A stretch of 34,536 bases of DNA from Phaeodactylibacter sp. Its GTDB lineage: Bacteria > Bacteroidota > Bacteroidia > Chitinophagales > Saprospiraceae. Shown in pieces: positions 16,082 to 22,715 of this stretch. Both the position numbers and the translations under genes were made by a program. Position 1 is the first letter of the stretch, and each line of letters begins with the position of its first letter. The stretch lies in assembly GCA_024103175.1 (NCBI GenBank), contig JAGFJE010000058.1, positions 1 to 34,536 of the forward strand, written 5' to 3'. The notes beneath the pieces are model-generated. The model made no database searches. It worked only from the letters and a program-made list of their open reading frames with translations, and was not told the origin of the DNA.

Positions 16082-16996
16082 TCAACTCAACCCATAAATC
16101 ACCAGCCCAATGACAACTGCAATAACCGCCAAAGCGGCAATCTGATACCCGTTCAGCCGCTCGCGGTACTCCTCCGGCACATCCTCCTGGCTGCTGAAGG
16201 CCCGCCGCAGGTAGCCGAACAGGGCGGCCGGAATAAAAACAAACCCGGCCAGAGACCCGATGAGCACCCGCCCGGCCAGTTGCAGCCATCGGCCTGCCGT
16301 CATTTTCTCTGCCGTTTCTTCCACTTCCACCGGCGTACGCGCTGCCGCCGGCGACAGGCCTGCCTTAGGCTTCACTCCGGAAATGGCAATGCCGTATTCT
16401 CCCCTGCCCGTTACCCAGTGGGGTTTCACATAGCGCACCCTGATGTCCTGAAAGCCCGCCTCCCGAAACCAGTGCAGGTACTCTTCCTCTCTGGGGAACA
16501 GCATCCAGGTATTTGCCATGAAGCGGGCGATGGCGTTCTCGGGCTCCAGCGGGCCGATCATCAGGGCGATGCCGCCGGGTTTGACGACGCGGTAGGCCTC
16601 GTTGATGCCCCGTTGCGGGTTGGGCCAGTATTCTATGCTGCCGGCGGAGACGTAGCGGTCGAACTCGTCGGTGCCGAAAGGTATGTTCTCGGCATCGCCC
16701 AGTTGGAAGGTGCAGCCTTGCAGCGCCGCTTTTTTCTTCGCTCTGCTCATCTGGTGTGGGCTCTGGTCTATGCAGGTGACCTGTGCCGCCGGCACGTGGT
16801 GTACGATGCCCTCGGTGGTGAAGCCCGTCCCGGAGCCGACGTCGATGACGCGCAAGCCGGGTTCCAGCTGCCCCAGTTCCAGCGCCTCGTCCCGCATGCG
16901 CTTCGTCCAGAAAAGCGGGTTGACCAGCTTGTCGTAAAAGATGGACAGGTAGCGGTAAAACCAGTAGGCTTCCTTTTTGTGTTGGATCAGTCGCAT
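16082..16996 (-). CDS. vte3: Plant-type MPBQ/MSBQ methyltransferase (VTE3-like) with membrane anchor
   Basis: The 304-residue protein strongly resembles plant VTE3 (chloroplast inner-envelope 37-kDa protein), which methylates 2-methyl-6-phytyl- and -solanesyl-benzoquinol. Shared segments are RLIQHKKEAYWFYRYLSIFY at residues 2-21, SAM motif VIDVGSGTGFTTEGIV (50-65), DQSPHQMSRAKKK (77-89), SAGSIEYWPNPQRGINEAYR (117-136) and WMLFPREEEYLHWF (164-177). Plant VTE3 has one C-terminal anchor; here two hydrophobic segments (about 244-263 and 285-303) are seen. The frame extends to a TTG at 17032, but the ATG at 16996 is chosen because homology starts at its second residue. It is 51 bp from the ferredoxin stop. 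Confidence 0.9.
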   Translation of the reverse strand: MRLIQHKKEAYWFYRYLSIFYDKLVNPLFWTKRMRDEALELGQLEPGLRVIDVGSGTGFTTEGIVHHVPAAQVTCIDQSPHQMSRAKKKAALQGCTFQLGDAENIPFGTDEFDRYVSAGSIEYWPNPQRGINEAYRVVKPGGIALMIGPLEPENAIARFMANTWMLFPREEEYLHWFREAGFQDIRVRYVKPHWVTGRGEYGIAISGVKPKAGLSPAAARTPVEVEETAEKMTAGRWLQLAGRVLIGSLAGFVFIPAALFGYLRRAFSSQEDVPEEYRERLNGYQIAALAVIAVVIGLVIYGLS

Positions 16997-17021
16997 GCGA
17001 GGGGATTTATGGTTTTTCGAT

Positions 17022-17072
17022 AAACTTGACAAGTTTACTGCGAGCCATCAGCGGGCAAAACTTGTCAAGTTT
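17022..17072 (-). promoter_or_regulatory. 15-bp stem-loop spanning the ferredoxin stop and vte3 leader
   Basis: AAACTTGACAAGTTT (17022-17036) and AAACTTGTCAAGTTT (17058-17072) are each palindromic and are exact reverse complements of each other, with a 21-nt loop. The right copy codes the end of the ferredoxin (NLTSF); the left copy lies in the leader of the vte3-like gene. The structure may control read-through or RNA stability, or may be a repeat insertion. Confidence 0.55.
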
Positions 17073-17269
17073 GCAGGACTATGGCTGATCGTACTCACCG
17101 GGCAGATGTCTTCACACAATAAACAGGCGATATCGCAGGGCCGGTCGACAGCAATAGTGTCAAAGGCGCTGATGAATCCGGCTTCCTGCGGGCAGATGGC
17201 CACGCAGGCCCCGCAGTTGATGCAGGCGTTCCAGCCGATGGTGAAAATGACGGGTTCTTTATTGGACAT
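17048..17269 (-). CDS. Small ferredoxin with two cysteine quartets
   Basis: The 73-residue protein has Cys16, 19, 22 and 26 in CINCGACVAICP and Cys45, 49, 52 and 56 in CDIACLLCEDICP, enough for two [4Fe-4S] clusters; the second quartet has an unusual CxxxCxxCxxxCP spacing. It is cytosolic. Its place between the geranylgeranyl reductase and the VTE3-like gene suggests it is the electron donor for the reductase; archaeal geranylgeranyl reductase is known to use a neighbouring ferredoxin (Methanosarcina). The last residues are encoded by a palindromic repeat and probably have no function. Confidence 0.88.
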   Translation of the reverse strand: MSNKEPVIFTIGWNACINCGACVAICPQEAGFISAFDTIAVDRPCDIACLLCEDICPVSTISHSPANLTSFAR

Positions 17270-17298
17270 GAGACAGGATTGTATGATTTACAGGATTT

Positions 17299-17332
17299 AC
17301 CCTGTGTAGTAGTTCGCTATACTTCACAGGGT
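17299..17332 (-). terminator. Hairpin between the GGR and ferredoxin genes
   Basis: ACCCTGTG (17299-17306) and CACAGGGT (17325-17332) form a perfect 8-bp stem that can be extended inward with AGTA/TACT after one mismatch. It lies in the 117-bp gap between the reductase stop and the ferredoxin start. No T-run follows, so partial termination, processing or a repeat remnant are all possible. Confidence 0.35.
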
Positions 17333-17386
17333 GGACAGGAAAACGGCATTTCCCTGCGGAAATTTTTAGAATTAAGTCCATGGTGT

Positions 17387-18562
17387 TCAGATTTTCTTGT
17401 ATTCGGAATCGGGGCTGAAATAGCTGGCCATGGTCTGATACAGTTGGATATCGCGCTCTGCAAGGTCATTTTTCCGGAAGATCTCGGTTTTCACTTCGTA
17501 CAGCTTCCACATCTTGTTGCCCAGCTCTTCCAGCCAGCAGTTCTGGTAGCCTTCCAGGTTTTGAGCGGTAGGGGCTTTGCCCTGATTCAGGAAGCCGGCC
17601 AGGAAGTTGCCGGCGATGTAACCCCCGCTCAGGGCAGTGTGGATGCCCCCGCCGGTGATGGGGTTGACGTGGCGGGCGGCGTCGCCCACCAGGATGAGGT
17701 TGTCGGCATACTGGGTGCGCAGCGGGGAGGCCAGGGGCACCCCTCCGCCCTGTATTTCCAGGATGCGGGAATTCTTGAAGCGTTCCTTAAAAAAGGAGTG
17801 GTGAATGAACCGGTCGAGGTGCCACTGGGCATTCCTATCGGTCATGGTGGGAATGACGCCCAGGCCGATCTCGGCGTAGCCGTACCCTTTGGGGAAGACC
17901 CAGGCGTAGCCGCCCGGCGCCCATTCGTGGCCGGTGATGATCTCCAGCAGCCCTTCCGTTTCTACCTGGTCGACGATGAACTGCAGGCAGCTGGCCAGTT
18001 CAGTGATCTTGATATGGGTGCGCAGGCCGGCCCATTTGCCGACCTGTGATTGCAGGCCGTCGGCGCCCACCAACACGCGGGCATTCACCGTGATTTCCTG
18101 GTTGAAGCGCCGAAGGAAGACCTCGCAACTGCCGTTGCTGCCGGGTTTGTAGGAAAGCCCTTCGGTCTTTAGCCACACTTCCACTCCCGCGCGCTCCGCC
18201 TGCGTCATCAGGTAGCGGTCGAAGCGGCGGCGGTCGACCACGTAGCCGAGGGGCTTTTTACCTTCTTCCGGGCCGTATTCGTCTGCCTTGAGCCGGCGGT
18301 AGTCGATCACCGTACTGTCTCCCTTCTCATTGTAGATACCAAATCCGTAGATGGGCTCGTGTATGAACTCCGCGTCGGGCGTTATGCCTACTTCCTCCAG
18401 GGCATGACGGCTCACCGCGCCCGAGCACTGTATAGGCGCGCCCAGTTCCTGCCGCTTGTCCACCAGTAATACTTTCAGCCCCTGCTGAGCAGCAAAGCGG
18501 GCGGTAGTGGAGCCGGCAGGGCCGGAGCCGATGATCACGAGGTCATATTGGGAGTCAGGCAT
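17387..18562 (-). CDS. Geranylgeranyl reductase family flavoprotein
   Basis: The 391-residue FAD enzyme belongs to the geranylgeranyl reductase family (plant ChlP and archaeal GGR). It has the FAD dinucleotide motif VIIGSGPAGSTTARF (9-23), PIQCSGAVS (43-51) with the conserved Cys46, YVVDRRRFDRYL (107-118), VGADG at 165-169 and GDAARHVNPITGGG (293-306). It saturates double bonds of geranylgeranyl chains, here most likely to make phytyl diphosphate or to reduce a geranylgeranylated quinol. By motif character it is closer to the archaeal ferredoxin-dependent type than to ChlP, which suits the ferredoxin gene next to it. It is the first gene of the leftward cluster and diverges from the pterin dehydratase gene. 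Confidence 0.9.
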   Translation of the reverse strand: MPDSQYDLVIIGSGPAGSTTARFAAQQGLKVLLVDKRQELGAPIQCSGAVSRHALEEVGITPDAEFIHEPIYGFGIYNEKGDSTVIDYRRLKADEYGPEEGKKPLGYVVDRRRFDRYLMTQAERAGVEVWLKTEGLSYKPGSNGSCEVFLRRFNQEITVNARVLVGADGLQSQVGKWAGLRTHIKITELASCLQFIVDQVETEGLLEIITGHEWAPGGYAWVFPKGYGYAEIGLGVIPTMTDRNAQWHLDRFIHHSFFKERFKNSRILEIQGGGVPLASPLRTQYADNLILVGDAARHVNPITGGGIHTALSGGYIAGNFLAGFLNQGKAPTAQNLEGYQNCWLEELGNKMWKLYEVKTEIFRKNDLAERDIQLYQTMASYFSPDSEYKKI

Positions 18563-18679
18563 AAGGGTCGTTTTACCTTTATTCGAACCCCAAACCGGCA
18601 GAGTAGTTCAGGCAAAATCCGTTTTACTCTCAAAAGGTATTCATTTTCGGTGAACATTTGCCTCTTTACATCCTTAACA

Positions 18680-18719
18680 CTGATACACTACCAACTGATA
18701 CACTACCAACTGATACACT
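18680..18719. repeat. 15-bp tandem repeat, 2.7 copies
   Basis: CTGATACACTACCAA occurs at 18680-18694 and 18695-18709, and its first ten bases again at 18710-18719. The array lies just upstream of the pterin dehydratase start, in the divergent promoter region it shares with the geranylgeranyl reductase gene. Repeated operator sites or simple slippage are both possible. Confidence 0.75.
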
Positions 18720-18734
18720 TCAACACTTTATACC

Positions 18735-18977
18735 ATGTGGAAAGAAGAAGACAACAAACTCAAGGCATCCTTCAAATTCAAGGACTTCACCGAAGCATTC
18801 GCCTTCATGACCGAAGTGGCCTTCCATGCCGAAAAGATGCAGCACCATCCGGACTGGAATAACGTGTACAACACCGTCAGCTTTGCGCTGAATACGCACG
18901 ACGCCGGAAATAAGGTTACGGAAAAGGACCACAAGCTGGCCGAGGCGATCGATAAGGTGTATGAGCGGTATAAGTGA
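18735..18977 (+). CDS. Pterin-4a-carbinolamine dehydratase (PCD/PhhB)
   Basis: The 80-residue protein dehydrates 4a-hydroxytetrahydrobiopterin, recycling the pterin cofactor of phenylalanine 4-hydroxylase. The family signature is clear: FKDFTEAFAFMTEVAFHAEK (15-34), the active-site HHPDWNNVY (37-45) and LNTHDAGNKVTEKD (52-65). It lies between the tocochromanol-type genes and an aminotransferase, which fits supply of tyrosine and 4-hydroxyphenylpyruvate. Another link: a pcd homologue is known among the complex I genes of Rhodothermus marinus, and here a nuo cluster starts 2.4 kb away on the other strand. No hydroxylase gene is in the window. Confidence 0.92.
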   Translation: MWKEEDNKLKASFKFKDFTEAFAFMTEVAFHAEKMQHHPDWNNVYNTVSFALNTHDAGNKVTEKDHKLAEAIDKVYERYK

Positions 18978-19204
18978 GCGGCGGTTCCCCATTGGCAATT
19001 CGCTATTCGCTGGTGGCGAAGGTAGCGCCCCTTGCATGCCCCTTCTACCTGGCGGGTTTACTGTTTGGCCCCGCGGGCTACCCTGCGGGTTTGTCGGAGG
19101 CGCCGCTTGTTTTCCGGGCCAGTTAGCATAGCCATAGGAGAAACTGCCATCGGTGGTACGGATCGTAACCCCAGGATCAGGATGTAATGTCGGCCATTTT
19201 CCCC

Positions 19205-19212
19205 TACTTTTG
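19205..19212 (+). promoter_or_regulatory. Bacteroidota -7 box (TACTTTTG) upstream of the aminotransferase
   Basis: The site is an exact TAnnTTTG match 26 bp before the start codon at 19239. No good -33 TTG is seen. It suggests that the aminotransferase has its own promoter and is not only read from the pterin dehydratase gene 261 bp upstream. Confidence 0.5.
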
Positions 19213-19238
19213 CATAGAAACTATCCTAACCAAAGCCT

Positions 19239-20381
19239 ATGCAACGCACCTCCAAACTGCCCAACGTCGGCACCACCATCTTCACCGTCATGTCTGCCCT
19301 GGCCAATGAGCACGGCGCGATCAACCTGTCGCAGGGCTTCCCCAATTTCCCTTCTCCGGAACGGCTCTCCGATCTGGTGTGTCAGTATATGAAAAAAGGG
19401 TACAACCAGTACGCCCCCATGGCGGGCGTTCAGAGCCTGCGGGAGCGGCTGGCGGAAAAAGCAGAGCAACTCTACCGCGCGAAGGTTGACCCCGACTCCG
19501 AAATAACCATAACGGCCGGCGCCACCCAGGCTATCTTCACCGCCATCACCGCTTTTATCCGGCCGGGCGACGAGGTGATCCTCATAGAGCCGGCCTACGA
19601 TTCGTACCTTCCTTCCGTACTGGTCAATGGCGGCACTCCGGCGCCTTACCGGCTGAGTGCTCCGGATTACCGGGTAGATTGGGATGAACTCGGCCAGATG
19701 GTTACTCCCCGCACCCGCATGATCATTATCAATACGCCCCATAACCCTACCGGTACGGTATTGAAAACCGAAGACCTGAAGGCCCTGGAAAAACTCACCG
19801 CCGGCACCGATATACTGGTGCTCAGCGACGAGGTATACGAGCACCTCATCTACGACGGGCGGGAGCACCAGAGCGTACTCCGCTACCCCGGCCTGTGGGA
19901 GCGCAGCCTGGCCACCTATTCCTTCGGCAAGACATTTCACAATACCGGCTGGAAAGTGGGCTACTGCCTGGCGCCTGCTCACCTGATGGCGGAGTTCCGA
20001 AAAGTCCACCAGTTCAACGTTTTTACCGTCAATACCCCCGTACAATACGCGCTGGCCGACTACCTGGCCGATCCGGAAACCTACCTATCCCTCAACGACT
20101 TTTTTCAGCAGAAAAGAGATTTCTTCCTTGAGGTCATGCAGGGCTCACACCTCCGCCCCTTGCGCTGCGAAGGCACCTACTTCTACCTTTTCGACTACAG
20201 CGCCATCAGCGGCGAGCCGGATACCGAATTCGCCAAACGAATGACTACCGAATGGGGCGTGGCGGCCATCCCGGTGTCGGTATTCTACTCCAACGGCAGT
20301 TCGGATAAGGTGATCCGCCTGTGCTTTGCCAAAACGGAGGAGACGCTGGAAAGGGCTGGAGCGTTATTGCGTAGTATGTAG
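19239..20381 (+). CDS. PLP-dependent aminotransferase, methionine/aromatic type (YbdL-like)
   Basis: The 380-residue class I/II aminotransferase has PLP-lysine Lys231 in SFGKTFHNTGWKVGY, the NPTG loop (169-172), DEVYEHL (197-203) and the N-terminal INLSQGFPNFPSP (28-40) found in kynurenine aminotransferase/YbdL enzymes. E. coli YbdL prefers methionine but also takes aromatic amino acids. Here it could serve methionine salvage, or make 4-hydroxyphenylpyruvate from tyrosine for the adjacent pathway; the second is inference from context only. Length and motifs are complete. Confidence 0.9.
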   Translation: MQRTSKLPNVGTTIFTVMSALANEHGAINLSQGFPNFPSPERLSDLVCQYMKKGYNQYAPMAGVQSLRERLAEKAEQLYRAKVDPDSEITITAGATQAIFTAITAFIRPGDEVILIEPAYDSYLPSVLVNGGTPAPYRLSAPDYRVDWDELGQMVTPRTRMIIINTPHNPTGTVLKTEDLKALEKLTAGTDILVLSDEVYEHLIYDGREHQSVLRYPGLWERSLATYSFGKTFHNTGWKVGYCLAPAHLMAEFRKVHQFNVFTVNTPVQYALADYLADPETYLSLNDFFQQKRDFFLEVMQGSHLRPLRCEGTYFYLFDYSAISGEPDTEFAKRMTTEWGVAAIPVSVFYSNGSSDKVIRLCFAKTEETLERAGALLRSM

Positions 20382-20513
20382 CCGAAGAACCTATTAGGAA
20401 GTGATAAAATATTTGTTTGCAATCTAGGATTTTAAACAAAAAACAGTTATATTATTACCTTATTTTGCAAATAATATGCTGTATCAAGTGAAAGTCCTAA
20501 ACCGATAAAGCCT

Positions 20514-20984
20514 ATGAAGAATTATCAGAACAAACCAGTTGAGCGCGAATCTCCGAAACTGGAGTTTAAACGCGCCCCCATTAAGGATTACATGGTTAGA
20601 GCAAAAGACCTGATCACCTTCCATCCGGATACGGAGATCATGGAGGTTGTGGAAACCTTAATTAAAAACAGGATCACCGGCGCACCGGTACTTGATGAAA
20701 GGGAGAAGCTGGTCGGCCTGATCGATGATAAAGACTGCCTGAAGATCTTATTCGGCAGCACCTACCACGATCAGCCTGTACGTAGGCGGACTGCCGGCCA
20801 GTTCATGTCGAATGTAATGAGGACCGTCTCCGTCAATTCCGATATCTACGACGTGGCTGATATCTTTCTTACCTCTGTATACAAAAGGCTCCTGGTCATT
20901 GATGACGATGGCAAACTGGCCGGGCAGATCAGCCGCCGCGATATCCTGCGGGCTATCAATGACCTGCACCAGCATGCACGGTGA
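20514..20984 (+). CDS. Two-CBS-domain protein
   Basis: The 156-residue cytosolic protein consists of a charged N-terminus (1-22) and two CBS domains, about 25-80 (VRAKDLITFHPDTEIMEVVE, then ITGAPVLDEREKLVGLIDDK) and 97-152 (MSNVMRTVSVNSDIYDVADI, then KRLLVIDDDGKLAGQISRRD). CBS pairs bind adenosine nucleotides and act as sensors. No partner enzyme is fused or adjacent, so the target is unknown. It is transcribed alone; it converges with the nuo cluster across 348 bp. Confidence 0.88.
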   Translation: MKNYQNKPVERESPKLEFKRAPIKDYMVRAKDLITFHPDTEIMEVVETLIKNRITGAPVLDEREKLVGLIDDKDCLKILFGSTYHDQPVRRRTAGQFMSNVMRTVSVNSDIYDVADIFLTSVYKRLLVIDDDGKLAGQISRRDILRAINDLHQHAR

Positions 20985-21039
20985 GCTTTTATCCGTAAAG
21001 TGTGAGTAGAACTACTGCCTCTTTGTGTAAAAGTGTAAG

Positions 21040-21090
21040 CGTGTGAAGGTGTAAATGAAAGCAGCCTCATTGCCCTTGCACCTTTACACG
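21040..21090. terminator. 15-bp stem-loop between convergent genes
   Basis: CGTGTGAAGGTGTAA (21040-21054) and TTGCACCTTTACACG (21076-21090) pair over 15 positions if two G-U wobbles are allowed in RNA, with a loop of about 21 nt. The place suits a bidirectional terminator for the CBS gene and the nuo cluster. A classical T-run is missing. Confidence 0.4.
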
Positions 21091-21208
21091 GCCCGGCATG
21101 GGCCTGATTTAAAGACATTGTCATATTCCAAGCATCATATTCTAGTTCTATGACATTTAGGGGTGGCATGATATGCGATGTGCGGCCGTCTCTGCAGCCG
21201 GTTAAAAT

Positions 21209-21276
21209 TTTTTGATTTGCCCACCATGGGTTGCACAGTGGTAGCGGCTCTTCCCGGACACATCGCAAATCAAAAA
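21209..21276. repeat. Perfect 12-bp inverted repeat
   Basis: TTTTTGATTTGC (21209-21220) and GCAAATCAAAAA (21265-21276) are exact reverse complements, 44 nt apart. Transcribed either way it can fold, and the arms supply A- or T-runs. It may help to end the nuo transcript, 56 bp after the nuoF stop. Confidence 0.55.
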
Positions 21277-21332
21277 TCGCACGTCAAACATCGCAAATTC
21301 TCCTCGCCTCCTAATTGTCTTAGAATGAGAAA

Positions 21333-22607
21333 TTATCGGTAGGAACACCCCCCTTCCCGGATGTGCCGCTCAAAATCCTCCCGGAAATATTTCAGCGCGC
21401 TCTGCAGGGGCTCCATAGCCCCCGGGGCAAGTGCACAATAAGTATTCCCCGGGCCCAGGTAGGTGGTGTGAAAAGACAGGATCTCCAGGTCTTCCGGCTT
21501 GCCATGCCCTTCTTCCAGGGCCTGCAGGGTTTTTGCCACCCAGGGCAGGCCGTCGCGGCAGGGCGTACACCAGCCGCAGGATTCCTGGGCGAAGAAGCGC
21601 TCCAGGTTGTGGACGAAACCGACCGGGCAGGTCTTGTCGTCCAGGACGATCACCGTGCCGGTGCCCAGGCGGCTGTCGGCTTTCATCACGTTGTTGTAGT
21701 CCATAGGCAGATCCAGGTGCTCCTCGGTCAGGAAGTCGGTGGAGGCGCCGCCCGGCAACGCTCCCCGGAACCGGTGGCCATCCATCATACCGCCGGCATG
21801 CTCTTCGATGAGCTCCCGCAGTGGCGTCCCCAGCGGAAGCTCCCAGGCGCCGGGCCGCTTCACCTTGCCGCTGGCGCCGTATATCTTGGTTCCTCCCTCG
21901 TCTGTGAGGCTCAAGCCCTTGAACCACTCTGCTCCCCGGCCGACGATAAACGGCACATTGCATAGCGTTTCCACATTATTGACGATCGTCGGCTTGCCGA
22001 ACAGTCCGCTGGCCTGCGGGAAAGGAGGCTTGGCGCGTGGTGTGGCCCGCTTGCCCTCCAGCGCATTGAGCAGGCCCGTTTCTTCACCACACATATACCG
22101 GCCGACGCTGACGTGTACGTGCATTTCCAGGCTGTAGCCCGACCCCAGTATGTTACGCCCCAGGTAACCGGCGGCGTAAGCTTCTTGGATGGCTTTTTTC
22201 AGTGCTTTGTGGGCAGTTTTATATGCCCAGCGCAGGAAAATGTAAGATTCGTTGGCCTGAATGGCGTAAGCGGCCAGGATCATTCCCTCCAGCAACAGAT
22301 GGGGGTTGCCTTCCAGCAGCAGGCGGTCTTTGAAGGTGCCTGGCTCCATCTCATCGGCGTTGGCCAACAGGTACTTCGTTTTGGGAGCGCCTTCCCCCAT
22401 AGGCACAAAGCTCCACTTCAGGCCGGTGTTGAAACCGGCCCCGCCCCTTCCCTTCAGGTTGGAATTTTTCACCACTTCCGTCACTTCCTTCGGCTCCATT
22501 TCCTTCAGGGCCTTCCGGACGGCTTGATAACCGCCCGTTGCTTCGTATTCCTTCAGGCTCAGCGGCCCTTTCGAAAGGTCGATATGTTGTGTCAATGGTT
22601 TTTCCAT
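21333..22607 (-). CDS. nuoF: NADH:quinone oxidoreductase subunit F (NADH/FMN subunit)
   Basis: The 424-residue peripheral subunit binds NADH and FMN and passes electrons to cluster N3. The FMN/NADH loop is LKGRGGAGFNTGLKW (51-65). ANADEMEPG (82-90) and YMCGEETGLLNALEG (171-185) follow. The N3 [4Fe-4S] ligands are Cys344, 347 and 350 in SCGWCTPCRDG and Cys391. It is the last gene of the leftward cluster, 108 bp after nuoE, with a degenerate repeat in between. The protein is complete. Confidence 0.95.
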   Translation of the reverse strand: MEKPLTQHIDLSKGPLSLKEYEATGGYQAVRKALKEMEPKEVTEVVKNSNLKGRGGAGFNTGLKWSFVPMGEGAPKTKYLLANADEMEPGTFKDRLLLEGNPHLLLEGMILAAYAIQANESYIFLRWAYKTAHKALKKAIQEAYAAGYLGRNILGSGYSLEMHVHVSVGRYMCGEETGLLNALEGKRATPRAKPPFPQASGLFGKPTIVNNVETLCNVPFIVGRGAEWFKGLSLTDEGGTKIYGASGKVKRPGAWELPLGTPLRELIEEHAGGMMDGHRFRGALPGGASTDFLTEEHLDLPMDYNNVMKADSRLGTGTVIVLDDKTCPVGFVHNLERFFAQESCGWCTPCRDGLPWVAKTLQALEEGHGKPEDLEILSFHTTYLGPGNTYCALAPGAMEPLQSALKYFREDFERHIREGGCSYR

Positions 22608-22645
22608 GTATTTCTATGTATTTCTACAGACTATAGCCTTTTTTC

Positions 22646-22700
22646 TTGCCACTAAGACACTAAAACACTAAGGACTCACTAAGCTTTTATTCCACAGGGT
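22646..22700. repeat. Degenerate ACTAAGACAC-type repeat between nuoE and nuoF
   Basis: TTGCCACTAAGACACTAAAA followed by CACTAAGGACTCACTAAGC is a half-copy of the dispersed palindromic repeat family seen at 416-497 and 12136-12183. It fills most of the only sizeable gap inside the A-to-F part of the nuo cluster. Confidence 0.5.
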
Positions 22701-22715
22701 CAACCGCCAGCCACC

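Larger units (their letters stand above)
20985..21332. other. Convergent gene-free region with several inverted repeats
   Basis: No gene is seen between the CBS gene and the end of the nuo cluster. Inverted repeats at 21040-21090 and 21209-21276 are listed separately. CATCGCAAAT occurs at 21261-21270 and 21289-21298. GCGATGTG and CACATCGC form an outer pair around the second inverted repeat. The region must terminate transcription from both sides. Confidence 0.6.
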
